Shown here one piece after another: positions 50,546 to 59,996 of a stretch of DNA of 64,000 nt. Origin of the DNA: Sulfurimonas sp. (lineage in GTDB: Bacteria > Campylobacterota > Campylobacteria > Campylobacterales > Sulfurimonadaceae); assembly GCA_026988315.1 (NCBI GenBank), contig JALSLJ010000010.1:1-64000 (forward strand), read 5' to 3'. Position numbers and translations under genes: made by a program. Every line of letters begins with the position of its first letter. Positions within the stretch are counted from its first letter, which is position 1. A model generated the notes under the pieces. The model ran no database searches, was not told where the DNA came from, and was given only the letters and a program-made list of their open reading frames with translations.

Positions 50546-52315
50546 ATGAGATTTTTAATTTATGATAACAAAAAGTTACAAGAGATTGTTGGGGCTTGTA
50601 CATATCAAGAGCTACTTAGGTTTACAAAATTTATAAACGATGTAGCACCTGGAAGACTAAATATAACCAAGATAAATTCTACTAAAAAAACAGCACTAGT
50701 TAACTATCTTGTAGAGCTTTTAATGCAAGAGAAAAATGTTTTAAATATTGCTCAAAAGCTAATCAGTACAGAGGTTTCTAGCTTTTTATATATGAATATA
50801 GTTTGGAATAATATGGCTATGCAAACAAGCGAAATAGAAGATATGTTTCATCTAAACCTTGCTACCCCATCTGGAAGCAGATATGGAACCAATGAGGAGT
50901 ATTTGGGTGGAGTCTTAGCTTTAATAGTTCGAGTTACTAGAGTAAGTGGAGGGTTTTATTATGGGGATAGTATGGATATTTTGTCTATGAGTAGTAGTTT
51001 TTTTCCTCTTTTAAAAGTTCTTTTACCTATTCCAGATGATTTTGATTTAGAAAAAGTTGAGCATCCAAACAAGACAGACTACAGTTATACAAACGAAGAG
51101 AATGTGTTTAGCTTCATAAGTGTAGCCTCAGATATGCTAAAGAGTAATCTAGTTGAGTTTGGAAAAACCGGTGAAAAACCCCTTGCAAAATCTTTAAATA
51201 TCTTAAAGGCATCCACAGGGATAAATGAGTTTTATAGTGAGAAAAAGATAGATTCACTGGCTACAGATATGTTGACAAGAAGTTTTTCATACTATTACTG
51301 GGCAGCTAAAAAGTTTAAGCCTACAGAACTTGAGTCTTTGAAAGATTTTATAATGGATAAGTTTGAAGATAAGTATTACTTTTTTATAACAAGAGTACTA
51401 CTCACACACCTAAAAAAAGTAAGATTTGATCACCATTATACAAGAGAATTGGGTCTTTTTAATGCACTCAACTCAATTGTGCAAGATTTGCCAAAAGATT
51501 CATGGGTAAGTATGGAAAATATACTAAAATACTCAAGCTATAGAGAGTTAAAATTTCATTTAGAGTATAAGGGTAAAACTGATAACTATATTTTTGAGAG
51601 TGAAGCTGGTGATTACACTTGTGATACTAACTATACGGCACTGTTTTTTGAGCCAGTTTTAAGGGGTGGATTTTTTTATCTGGCATCTTTAGGGCTTTTT
51701 GAACTTATGTATGACAAACCTAAAAGTAACTACAATATAAAAGCAAAAGACAAAGAGTACATCTCTGTTTGGGATGGGCTAAAATATGTAAAAATAACTG
51801 AACTTGGAAAATATATTTTTGGTTTTTCTAAAAAGTACGAGCAAAAAACCATACAAAAGAGTAGACAAAATTTAAAGTTTGATGAGTATAAGCCTATCAT
51901 AACTATAGATTCCAAAGATACTATTTCGCAGGCAAAGCTAGAGCCATTTACTGAAACCTATGCTCCAAACAGATATATACTGAGTTATGCTAAAATATTT
52001 AAAGATTGTAAAAGCACAAAAGCCTTAGAGCTTAAGATAGAGAGCTTTTACAAACAGATAGAGAAAAACCCACCACAAGTTTTTAAAGATTTCTTTGATG
52101 AGATCAAGGCAAATCAAAATCTATTAAAAAGAGATTTAAAGCAAGTTGTGATAGAGTTGACAAATAATAAAAAACTTTTAAATCTTTTTATGAAAAATAA
52201 AAAAATACAAGAGTTGGTGATAAAAGCTCAGGGTTACAGAGTGATAGTTTTAAAAGAAAATATACCAAAACTTACTAAAATCGTTAAAGATAATGGCTTT
52301 TTTGTTGAGTTTTAG
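50546..52315 (+). CDS. hypothetical 589-aa protein partnered with SNF2 and Wadjet-like genes
   Basis: Intact ORF 5 bp after SNF2 stop and 12 bp before the kleisin-like gene; no family recognised. Confidence 0.7.
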   Translation: MRFLIYDNKKLQEIVGACTYQELLRFTKFINDVAPGRLNITKINSTKKTALVNYLVELLMQEKNVLNIAQKLISTEVSSFLYMNIVWNNMAMQTSEIEDMFHLNLATPSGSRYGTNEEYLGGVLALIVRVTRVSGGFYYGDSMDILSMSSSFFPLLKVLLPIPDDFDLEKVEHPNKTDYSYTNEENVFSFISVASDMLKSNLVEFGKTGEKPLAKSLNILKASTGINEFYSEKKIDSLATDMLTRSFSYYYWAAKKFKPTELESLKDFIMDKFEDKYYFFITRVLLTHLKKVRFDHHYTRELGLFNALNSIVQDLPKDSWVSMENILKYSSYRELKFHLEYKGKTDNYIFESEAGDYTCDTNYTALFFEPVLRGGFFYLASLGLFELMYDKPKSNYNIKAKDKEYISVWDGLKYVKITELGKYIFGFSKKYEQKTIQKSRQNLKFDEYKPIITIDSKDTISQAKLEPFTETYAPNRYILSYAKIFKDCKSTKALELKIESFYKQIEKNPPQVFKDFFDEIKANQNLLKRDLKQVVIELTNNKKLLNLFMKNKKIQELVIKAQGYRVIVLKENIPKLTKIVKDNGFFVEF

Positions 52316-52327
52316 ATAAGAGATAAA

Positions 52328-53491
52328 ATGGCAATCAATAAAAATATAATTGACATAATTCAGGTGCAGAACTCTTGTAGGGAGGTGATGCAAGAGTTAT
52401 ATAATTATGAATCTAGATCTAGTGATGCGATTAGGGATAGCTACGCAAATGCTAAACTTGATGATGCCATTGCTTTTGAAATAATTGAGTACGATGATTT
52501 TAATGAAGAGTTTAGTTTATCTCCCGATACAGAGGAGTATTTTAAAACAAGATTAGGTCAAAGTGGTGAGACAAATATAGGTCTAGTGGATGATAAGCTT
52601 TCTAAGTTGCAAGTGCATTTAAACTTTTACAACAAAAGGTTAAAGAGCCGAGAATCGGTCGATAAAGAGTTGAAGTCAATCTATAAAATACTTTCTCAAA
52701 TCCCTTCTCTTTTGAAGTATAATCTGTATGCCATAACCTCAAGTTCTATTTTTGCTTTTAAAAGTGAGCCAAATTTCGATATAAAAATGGATAAGTTAAA
52801 AATATGTCAAGATGAAATATCTCAACTTATAGATGCTTCACAAAGTATAGATAATTTTTTACAAATTCATTACAATTTTTTTAAAGCGATGAAAAATCCT
52901 AAAATAAGTTCTATGATTTTAAAATTAAAAAATAACTCAATTAAGCTTGAAAAATCATTTATCCAACTTTTTGATGATATTAGAAATTTTATAAATCAAA
53001 GTATAAAAGATGGTGAGTTTATAAAAAAACTTCAAACTCTAAAAGAGTTGAAAGATGAACACAAACTTATGCTCAATACAAATATACAAGAGCTTGCTAA
53101 AGATAAATCACCAGTTTTAAAAAGTACTAAAATCAGAAAGATTCATCCTTATGATAAGATTTTAGACTATATTGAGACAATTAGAAAAATAATAGATTCA
53201 AGAGAGATAGAGCTAAATGAGACAATGTCGGAGAGTGCTTTAGAGTATGATATAGATGAGATAGTTCAAATAGAGAGAAAATTATATAATTACCAAAAAC
53301 TAAATGATGATTTCTTATCTCAAGATGAAAATTTAGTGTCATTTTTGTTGAGCAGTGATATTGATAAAGATAGATTATTGGGCGTATTTGTTAGAATGTT
53401 GAAAAATTATTCACTTAAGTATGAGTTAGATGATGAAATATTTATAAAAATAGATGATAGAAAATATATAGAGGTAAAAAGATGCTTATAA
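52328..53491 (+). CDS. JetA/MksF-like kleisin-type subunit
   Basis: Position before MksE-like gene; winged-helix-like FNEEFSLSPDTEEYFKTRLGQSGE followed by long helical region and beta-containing C-terminus. Confidence 0.65.
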   Translation: MAINKNIIDIIQVQNSCREVMQELYNYESRSSDAIRDSYANAKLDDAIAFEIIEYDDFNEEFSLSPDTEEYFKTRLGQSGETNIGLVDDKLSKLQVHLNFYNKRLKSRESVDKELKSIYKILSQIPSLLKYNLYAITSSSIFAFKSEPNFDIKMDKLKICQDEISQLIDASQSIDNFLQIHYNFFKAMKNPKISSMILKLKNNSIKLEKSFIQLFDDIRNFINQSIKDGEFIKKLQTLKELKDEHKLMLNTNIQELAKDKSPVLKSTKIRKIHPYDKILDYIETIRKIIDSREIELNETMSESALEYDIDEIVQIERKLYNYQKLNDDFLSQDENLVSFLLSSDIDKDRLLGVFVRMLKNYSLKYELDDEIFIKIDDRKYIEVKRCL

Positions 53492-54036
53492 ATGTAGATG
53501 AGTTAGTGCCACAACATATAGAGAAGATTTATCAGATTATAATTAAGGGTGGGTACATAAATGAAAACAGCTCAAAAAATGGTAACTCAGAACTTTATGA
53601 TGCCATAGTAAGTAAAGAGAGTGAACTTAGAGCTTACTTTAGACCTTTAGGCTACGCTCTTAAAAGAAGGGAAGGGTATTACTATTTTGCACGAAATGAT
53701 GCTTCTGATGGAGAGGCGGCGCTTGAGCAGATTGTAGATTATATTGAAATTGCTAATTTTTTTAAAACTCTTGATTCTAACTTTAGTGTTGGGTATAGAT
53801 TTAGTCTTACATCGATGGAGCAGCAGCTAAATAGTAACCTTGAGTTGCAAAATTTATCACTAAAGATGAAGGGTATTAAAGCAGATGATAACAGAGAATT
53901 TATTCAAAAAATAGTGGATAGATTAAGAAAAGATGGATTTGTAGAGGAGCAAAATAGTGCTAATGGTGAATTTATAGTTTTAAACTCTTATGAGTATATA
54001 GAGACATTTTTGGGTGAGGTAGAAGTTTATGAGTAG
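53482..54036 (+). CDS. JetB/MksE-like condensin accessory protein
   Basis: SELYDAIVSKESELRAYFRPLGYALKRREGYYYFAR tandem winged-helix signature; overlaps both neighbours. Confidence 0.75.
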   Translation: MLINVDELVPQHIEKIYQIIIKGGYINENSSKNGNSELYDAIVSKESELRAYFRPLGYALKRREGYYYFARNDASDGEAALEQIVDYIEIANFFKTLDSNFSVGYRFSLTSMEQQLNSNLELQNLSLKMKGIKADDNREFIQKIVDRLRKDGFVEEQNSANGEFIVLNSYEYIETFLGEVEVYE

Positions 54037-57000
54037 AGATGGATTGAAAAAACTATATCTTATTAAGAGTGCTGGTTTTGAGTTTTCTGAGATTGACTTA
54101 ACAAAAAATACTCTACTTCTTGGTGAGAGTGGTGTAGGAAAAACTACTATCATGAGAGCTGTGTTGTTTTTTTACACTATGGATTATTCAGATACAGTTT
54201 TAAACTTAACATCTGATACTAAAAAGTCTTTTAATGATTGGTACTTTAAAGAGCATAATTCACATCTAGTGTATGAATATACAAAAGGTGAGAGTAGATT
54301 TTTATTTGTAGTTAGTAAGAGTGCAAAACTACACTATACATTTATAGATATTACAAACTGTAGTTTGGGTGTAAAAGAGCTTTTTATAGATGCAAACATG
54401 CCTCTGAGTTTAGAAAAAATGAATGAAAAAATTCAAAAAGAAAATCTACCAAACCACTCTACGACTATAAAAGAGCGATATATAAATACATTTCATAGGA
54501 GAGATACTAGCAATAAAAAAATAAAACAAGAATCAGTAGTAGATTTTTCACTTTTTGAGAGGATAAACCTTACGAGTGAATTTGCTAAAACTTTATCAAA
54601 TATTTTTATAAGCTCTAAAGTAAATTCAAGCAGTATTAAAAAAAGCATAGTATCTTTGATAGAAAATTCTAATGCTAAAATAGATTTACATGAGATAAAG
54701 GTTAACCTTGATGAGTATGTGTCACATAAAGATGAAATTGAAAAGTTTGAAAAGAAAATACCAACCATAGAGAAATTATCGCAAAAATTTAATGAGTACA
54801 GTGGCAATAAAAAAGAGTTTAAACAAAGGTCAAATGAGTTACATGCTCTAAATAGTAAAACCACTCTAAGGTTGCAAGAGATAGTTACTGAGATAGATTC
54901 TATTGAGGATGAAAAAGAGAAATTAAAAATAAGTTATGGAGTCAAAATTACGACTATTGATGAAAAAATAGAGATAAATACTAAAGAGATTAATATACAA
55001 GAAAATTATTTAAAAGACTTAAAGCTTAAAGATAGAGAGTATAAAGAGATAAATATAGATTTAATGGTAAATGAGTATCAACAAGAACAAAGTTATATAA
55101 ACTCACTTCAAGATTATAGAGATAGATATGAGGCTTTGACATCAGAGTCTAAAAACTTAACACTACAGTACAAGAATATACAAGAGAGACATTACAAAGA
55201 TAGAGATGATGAGATATTAAAACTCAAAAATGAAAATTTAGAGACTAGTAAGAAAATAAACGATGAGAAAAATATTCTCATAGAGGGAAAAGAGAGAAAA
55301 ATAAAAGAAAAAACTCAAAGATATATAGATGAAAAAGATAGTCTTGAGCTTAATCTAAAAGAGCAAGAGGCAAGATTTAACGAAATAGATATTGAGCTTG
55401 CAAGGATAGAGTTTTTTCAATTTAATAAAGATGAGATAGGCAGATATGAGGATGAGATTAAAAAGTATGATGAAGCTTTAGTTGGAGTTAGTATATCTAC
55501 AAACAACAACAATATAGAGATAAAAGAGGTTGAAAAAGAGATAAAAGAGATAGCCAAAGAGCTAATAAACTCTCGTGCTAAATTAGATTCTGAGCTAAAA
55601 GAACAGAAGGAAAAATTATTTGCAAAAAAAGAGATGCTTGAGAAAAAGCTTGACTTTGAAAAAGATAATTTATACGGGTATTTAAATAAAAACAGTGTAA
55701 AAAACAGAGAAAAAATTGTGACCTATCTAAAAGATGAGATTCTTTTCTCAGATAAAACCTTTAATATAAAAGATACTACAGATGTGGATTCACTCTTTGG
55801 TATAAAGATTGAGTTTGATAAAGAGTTTGAAAATGAGTATGAGTACTCAAAGTTAATGAGTTCTCTTAAACTTGTAAAAGAGAGCATAAAGAATCTTAAC
55901 AAAGAAGCTATAAGAAAAAAACAAACCTTAGAAGATGAAGCATCTAAAAACACAAAACTAAAAGATAAGCTAAGAGCAACTCTATACTTACAAAAAACAG
56001 CTTTAGAGGAGAAGAAAAAAAGTTATTTAAAAAATATAAGTTTAGCAAAACTAAACCTTGATAATGAGAAGCAAACCGCATCCAAAGATAAGATAAATAA
56101 AATAACTGAGCTTCAAAAACAGCGTTTATATTGCAAAGGGAAAAAAGAGGAGTTCGGTTCTAAAATTGATAAGCTAAAAATAGAGATAGAATCTGTGAGT
56201 AAAGCTATCAGCGATGATGTTGAGAGTGCAATATTTGATTTTAAAGAGCAACTAAAAGAGCTGAAGATATCTTTAGTGAGCAAGATAGAAGATGTTAAAT
56301 TTGAGTATGCTAAAAAGCAAGAAGCTACACAAGCAGAGCTTTTAGAAGCACTTAAAAGCAGTGGCATTGATGAAACGTTGCTTTTAACTATTTCACAAAA
56401 GATAAAAGTGTTCAGTGCTAAGCTAAAGAGTATAGATAAAAACAAAACAATGGTGATGGTTTATCTATTTGAATATAAAGATAAAATAAAAACAATCCCA
56501 TTTCTAGAGGAAAAATTTCAAAGTGATAGTAGATATTTAAGTGATTTAAAACATAGAAGAGTAGAGATTCAAAAAGATAATGAACTTAAAGTCTTAGAGC
56601 TAGAAAATAAAAAACAAAGTTTTCAAAGTGGTAAATCTGAAATAAACAGCTTTATACAAAATTACAAACAAAAAATACAAAATCATCCAATAGAAAAAAA
56701 GATAAAAGAGAGTTTGACACTAAATGCTTATCTATTAGATGATGATGTGAAAATTACACCCTTGGTGGTTGATGAGATAATTAAAACCTATGACGATATA
56801 AAATCAGCACAAGAGTCTATAGAATCATCTGTTTTAAAAATTATTCAAAATATAAAACATGACAATATTTTTAAGATAGAGATACCAAACGATTTTGTAA
56901 CAAATAGTTCCTATCTTAAAACCGCTAAGGAGTTGATAGAGTACATCTCTAATGACAAATTATCTCTATTTAAAGATGTCTCATTAGAGAAATTTAAAAG

Positions 57001-57721
57001 CAATATAAATTATATTAAAAAACAGCTTGATCTTTTTGAAGATGCTCTTTTAGATATAGAGGGTGAGGTGAAAAATTTAAGAAATGGTATAAAAAAAGCT
57101 ATTGGCTCATTTAAGGTTATTGATGATATTGACATAAGGTTTCAAGATGCAAATAGCAATATATTTAATACCCTAAAATCACTTGCTCTCTTTTATGATA
57201 ATAATAATGATAAATTTTTAAGTGGACTATTTGATTCACTTAGTGATGATAAAATATCTCAAAGAGCAAGAGAAGAGCTAAGGGAAAAAATCGTTGATTT
57301 AGTGAAATTACTCAATGTTTCAAAGGAGTATTTAGAGCTTGAAAATGGCTTTGTTTTGGAGTTTAAAGCTATAGAGAGAGGGAATGATTTGAAGTGGAGA
57401 CAAACATTAAACGACATTGGTTCAACAGGAACATCTACTTTAGTTAAAAGTATCATTAATATATCTATGCTTAAGATGGTTAGTAAAAATATTGTAAAAA
57501 ACAGTGAAATTGTTACCCATTGTATTTTAGATGAGATAGGTACTATATCAACCCAATATTTTAAAGAGTTGAAAGATTTTGTAAATGATAATGGATTTGT
57601 TTTCTTAAATGGTATGCCAACTGAAGATGATATGCTAATGTCAATGTACCCAAGCATTTATGTTGGGCAAAACTTTGGAAAGTACTCAAAAATGATACTT
57701 GCAAGTAAAATGGAAATATAA
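54029..57721 (+). CDS. JetC/MksB-like SMC-type ATPase
   Basis: Walker A LLGESGVGKTTIMRAVLFFY (54122-54145), very long coiled coils, C-terminal GSTGTSTLVKSIINISML and Walker B ILDEIGTIS. Confidence 0.85.
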   Translation: MSRDGLKKLYLIKSAGFEFSEIDLTKNTLLLGESGVGKTTIMRAVLFFYTMDYSDTVLNLTSDTKKSFNDWYFKEHNSHLVYEYTKGESRFLFVVSKSAKLHYTFIDITNCSLGVKELFIDANMPLSLEKMNEKIQKENLPNHSTTIKERYINTFHRRDTSNKKIKQESVVDFSLFERINLTSEFAKTLSNIFISSKVNSSSIKKSIVSLIENSNAKIDLHEIKVNLDEYVSHKDEIEKFEKKIPTIEKLSQKFNEYSGNKKEFKQRSNELHALNSKTTLRLQEIVTEIDSIEDEKEKLKISYGVKITTIDEKIEINTKEINIQENYLKDLKLKDREYKEINIDLMVNEYQQEQSYINSLQDYRDRYEALTSESKNLTLQYKNIQERHYKDRDDEILKLKNENLETSKKINDEKNILIEGKERKIKEKTQRYIDEKDSLELNLKEQEARFNEIDIELARIEFFQFNKDEIGRYEDEIKKYDEALVGVSISTNNNNIEIKEVEKEIKEIAKELINSRAKLDSELKEQKEKLFAKKEMLEKKLDFEKDNLYGYLNKNSVKNREKIVTYLKDEILFSDKTFNIKDTTDVDSLFGIKIEFDKEFENEYEYSKLMSSLKLVKESIKNLNKEAIRKKQTLEDEASKNTKLKDKLRATLYLQKTALEEKKKSYLKNISLAKLNLDNEKQTASKDKINKITELQKQRLYCKGKKEEFGSKIDKLKIEIESVSKAISDDVESAIFDFKEQLKELKISLVSKIEDVKFEYAKKQEATQAELLEALKSSGIDETLLLTISQKIKVFSAKLKSIDKNKTMVMVYLFEYKDKIKTIPFLEEKFQSDSRYLSDLKHRRVEIQKDNELKVLELENKKQSFQSGKSEINSFIQNYKQKIQNHPIEKKIKESLTLNAYLLDDDVKITPLVVDEIIKTYDDIKSAQESIESSVLKIIQNIKHDNIFKIEIPNDFVTNSSYLKTAKELIEYISNDKLSLFKDVSLEKFKSNINYIKKQLDLFEDALLDIEGEVKNLRNGIKKAIGSFKVIDDIDIRFQDANSNIFNTLKSLALFYDNNNDKFLSGLFDSLSDDKISQRAREELREKIVDLVKLLNVSKEYLELENGFVLEFKAIERGNDLKWRQTLNDIGSTGTSTLVKSIINISMLKMVSKNIVKNSEIVTHCILDEIGTISTQYFKELKDFVNDNGFVFLNGMPTEDDMLMSMYPSIYVGQNFGKYSKMILASKMEI

Positions 57722-57724
57722 TAT

Positions 57725-58585
57725 ATGAAGATAAATAAGAAAGATTTTTTGAATATAAAAACCTTGTTGGAGGTTGGAACTATTACAGAGGGTAAATTCT
57801 CAAATAAAGAGATAGTTGAGAAGCTAAAATTAAATAACTCTATCAAAAGTGGCAAAAAAACTCCAAAAGTTAGATATATTGAGTTGGTAAACAGAGAAAA
57901 TATTTTTATATTTTTAAAAAATTATAATTATAATATAAGCTCCGCGGAGGATATTGATACATATATCAAAGAGATACTTGATAGTAATGCCTCAAGAGAT
58001 ATCATACAAAAACGACACAACAGCTCTAAGGCAAAAGATTCTAAAAGCTTAAAAGGCTTGTATATCTCATCACTACAAGAGATAGATATAAAATTTAATG
58101 GTGAAACTGTAACTATAGCACCTAATGATGGGCTAGGCTATTTTTTATTTCACACACAAAAAGTTGAAGTTTTTAAAGATACTATTGTGGTTGGTATTGA
58201 GAATTATCAGGTGGTTTGGTTTGCTAAGAAGTATAAACAATTTTTTGAGAGCGTTAATGTTTTATTTGTAATGATAAATCCCTATATGTTAGAGTGGATA
58301 AGTGACTTAGAAAATGAGTATATCCATTTTGGTGATTATGATTTAGCAGGTATAAATATCTATCTAAATAAAATTATCCCTAGACTAAATAAATCTAAAA
58401 AATACTCAATGTTTATACCTAAAAATATTGAGCAGTTAATAAAAAATCATGGTGATATAGAGCTGTATGAAAAACAGACAAGATATAAAGATTTGCTTGT
58501 GAACGATAGAAAAATTAATGATTTAAAAAAAATTATTATAAAATACAAAAAAGCGATTGAGCAAGAGGGGTTATACTTACTATGA
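57725..58585 (+). CDS. JetD/MksG-like Toprim (Topo VI A-like) nuclease subunit, compact
   Basis: Toprim Glu in VVGIENYQVVWF (E159), DxD in HFGDYDLAGINIY (D204/D206), C-terminal IEQEGLYLL; follows the SMC gene by 3 bp. Confidence 0.75.
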   Translation: MKINKKDFLNIKTLLEVGTITEGKFSNKEIVEKLKLNNSIKSGKKTPKVRYIELVNRENIFIFLKNYNYNISSAEDIDTYIKEILDSNASRDIIQKRHNSSKAKDSKSLKGLYISSLQEIDIKFNGETVTIAPNDGLGYFLFHTQKVEVFKDTIVVGIENYQVVWFAKKYKQFFESVNVLFVMINPYMLEWISDLENEYIHFGDYDLAGINIYLNKIIPRLNKSKKYSMFIPKNIEQLIKNHGDIELYEKQTRYKDLLVNDRKINDLKKIIIKYKKAIEQEGLYLL

Positions 58586-58604
58586 AAATAAGAGGATTAA
58601 AAAG

Positions 58605-59996
58605 ATGAACAAAAAAGATATAGAGAAATTTGATAAATTGCTACAAGGTAAAAGTGCTGCTGGGTTTAATACCTTTGATGAGATAGGTGACATCATAGTT
58701 GATTTGATTAAGATAGAAGTAGATACAAATCAAAATAGATTGCTAGAGAAAATCACTCAAAATATTGAGTTTAACTCGGTTGATGAAGTAAACGATTTTT
58801 TAGGTAAATATTTTAATTTTCACAATAGTTTGATAATGGAGTTTGACAGACTCCATACAATAGAAAATGATGATTTGTTTGATAAAGAGATAGAAAAATT
58901 TGTAAAAAATATTTTGCATATTCTAAACAAAGAAGAGTTACAAGAGGTGCTTTTAGGTTTTATATTTAAACTTGTTACGACTGTTATGGATGAATATTCC
59001 ATAGAACTTTTGGATTATGAAGATGGTGAAGAGCATCTAAAGCATTTAACTAAGGTATTTGGTGATGAAGATATAGCTTTTTTATATATAGGTGTAAATG
59101 TGGTTGCGACATATTTAAGTAAGCAAAAAAATATCAAATATGATGAGCTGATTGATATGAGTAAATCTGTTTTTATTTTTTGTTTGGCGATGAATAGTCT
59201 AAGAAAAGAGAATTTTTCAAATATTCAAAATCAACAAAATAGTTTCGATAATTCTGCAAACTCTGTAGCTTATAATGTAGGTAGAAATGACCCGTGCCCA
59301 TGTGGAAGTGGTAGAAAATATAAAAAGTGCTGTTTAAATAAAAATAGACCTACAGTTTCACAAAAAATAGATTTTGAAGAACCTCAAGATATATTGCCAG
59401 CACTTAGCAAAAAAGAGCTCCATGAGCTTTATACTATATGGTCAAGGTTTTTAAACTTTGTAAGTAAAGCGTTCGCAGGAGCGGCACAAGAGAAATATAT
59501 GAAAATATACGATAAAAACTCTGAGGGTGAATACTTTTTAACCGATGATGCTATAGGTGAAAAAAGACACTACTTAACCATAAGAAATTTTTTAAATGAG
59601 TACTTTTTTATGCTTCTCGATCACTTTATAGATGACAACAGAGTGAGTCAAAAAAATATAGATATTTTATATGATATAAGAGATACATATAAGTGTGGAA
59701 AGTTTATCTCTTATGAGATGTTTAATAATGGTAATGCCATTATCTATAATCTTGAGGATTCTGAGTGTTTTTATGCATATAAATCATTTTATGATTACTC
59801 AAAAGTTTTTCCAAAAAACGAGATGATTGAGACTATGTTTTTTAGCTACAAAGGGAGAATTATAAGTGATGGAGTAGCTACTAAAGATAATGTAGAGGTT
59901 GGAGATAATATGAAAAATATGATGATGGAGGATTATAAAAACAAAAGAAAAAATCTTCAATTTCAGCTAGAGTTAAATGAGGCACTAAAAAAATGA
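58605..59996 (+). CDS. SEC-C motif-containing protein
   Basis: NDPCPCGSGRKYKKCCLNK (59295-59333); ATG at 58605 preferred over TTG at 58557. Confidence 0.88.
   Translation: MNKKDIEKFDKLLQGKSAAGFNTFDEIGDIIVDLIKIEVDTNQNRLLEKITQNIEFNSVDEVNDFLGKYFNFHNSLIMEFDRLHTIENDDLFDKEIEKFVKNILHILNKEELQEVLLGFIFKLVTTVMDEYSIELLDYEDGEEHLKHLTKVFGDEDIAFLYIGVNVVATYLSKQKNIKYDELIDMSKSVFIFCLAMNSLRKENFSNIQNQQNSFDNSANSVAYNVGRNDPCPCGSGRKYKKCCLNKNRPTVSQKIDFEEPQDILPALSKKELHELYTIWSRFLNFVSKAFAGAAQEKYMKIYDKNSEGEYFLTDDAIGEKRHYLTIRNFLNEYFFMLLDHFIDDNRVSQKNIDILYDIRDTYKCGKFISYEMFNNGNAIIYNLEDSECFYAYKSFYDYSKVFPKNEMIETMFFSYKGRIISDGVATKDNVEVGDNMKNMMMEDYKNKRKNLQFQLELNEALKK

Noticed and set aside
55000-57000. Repetitive AAAGAGATAAAAGA-type sequence in the SMC-like gene as a DNA repeat
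   Set aside because: Explained by Lys/Glu/Ile codons of the coiled coil; no exact long-period repeat seen.
54493-57657. Antisense ORFs (60-132 aa) inside the JetC-like gene and elsewhere (e.g. 893-1228, 14153-14455, 48389-48697)
   Set aside because: Low-complexity Ser/Leu/Ile-rich translations opposite strongly supported genes; typical shadow ORFs of AT-rich coding sequence.
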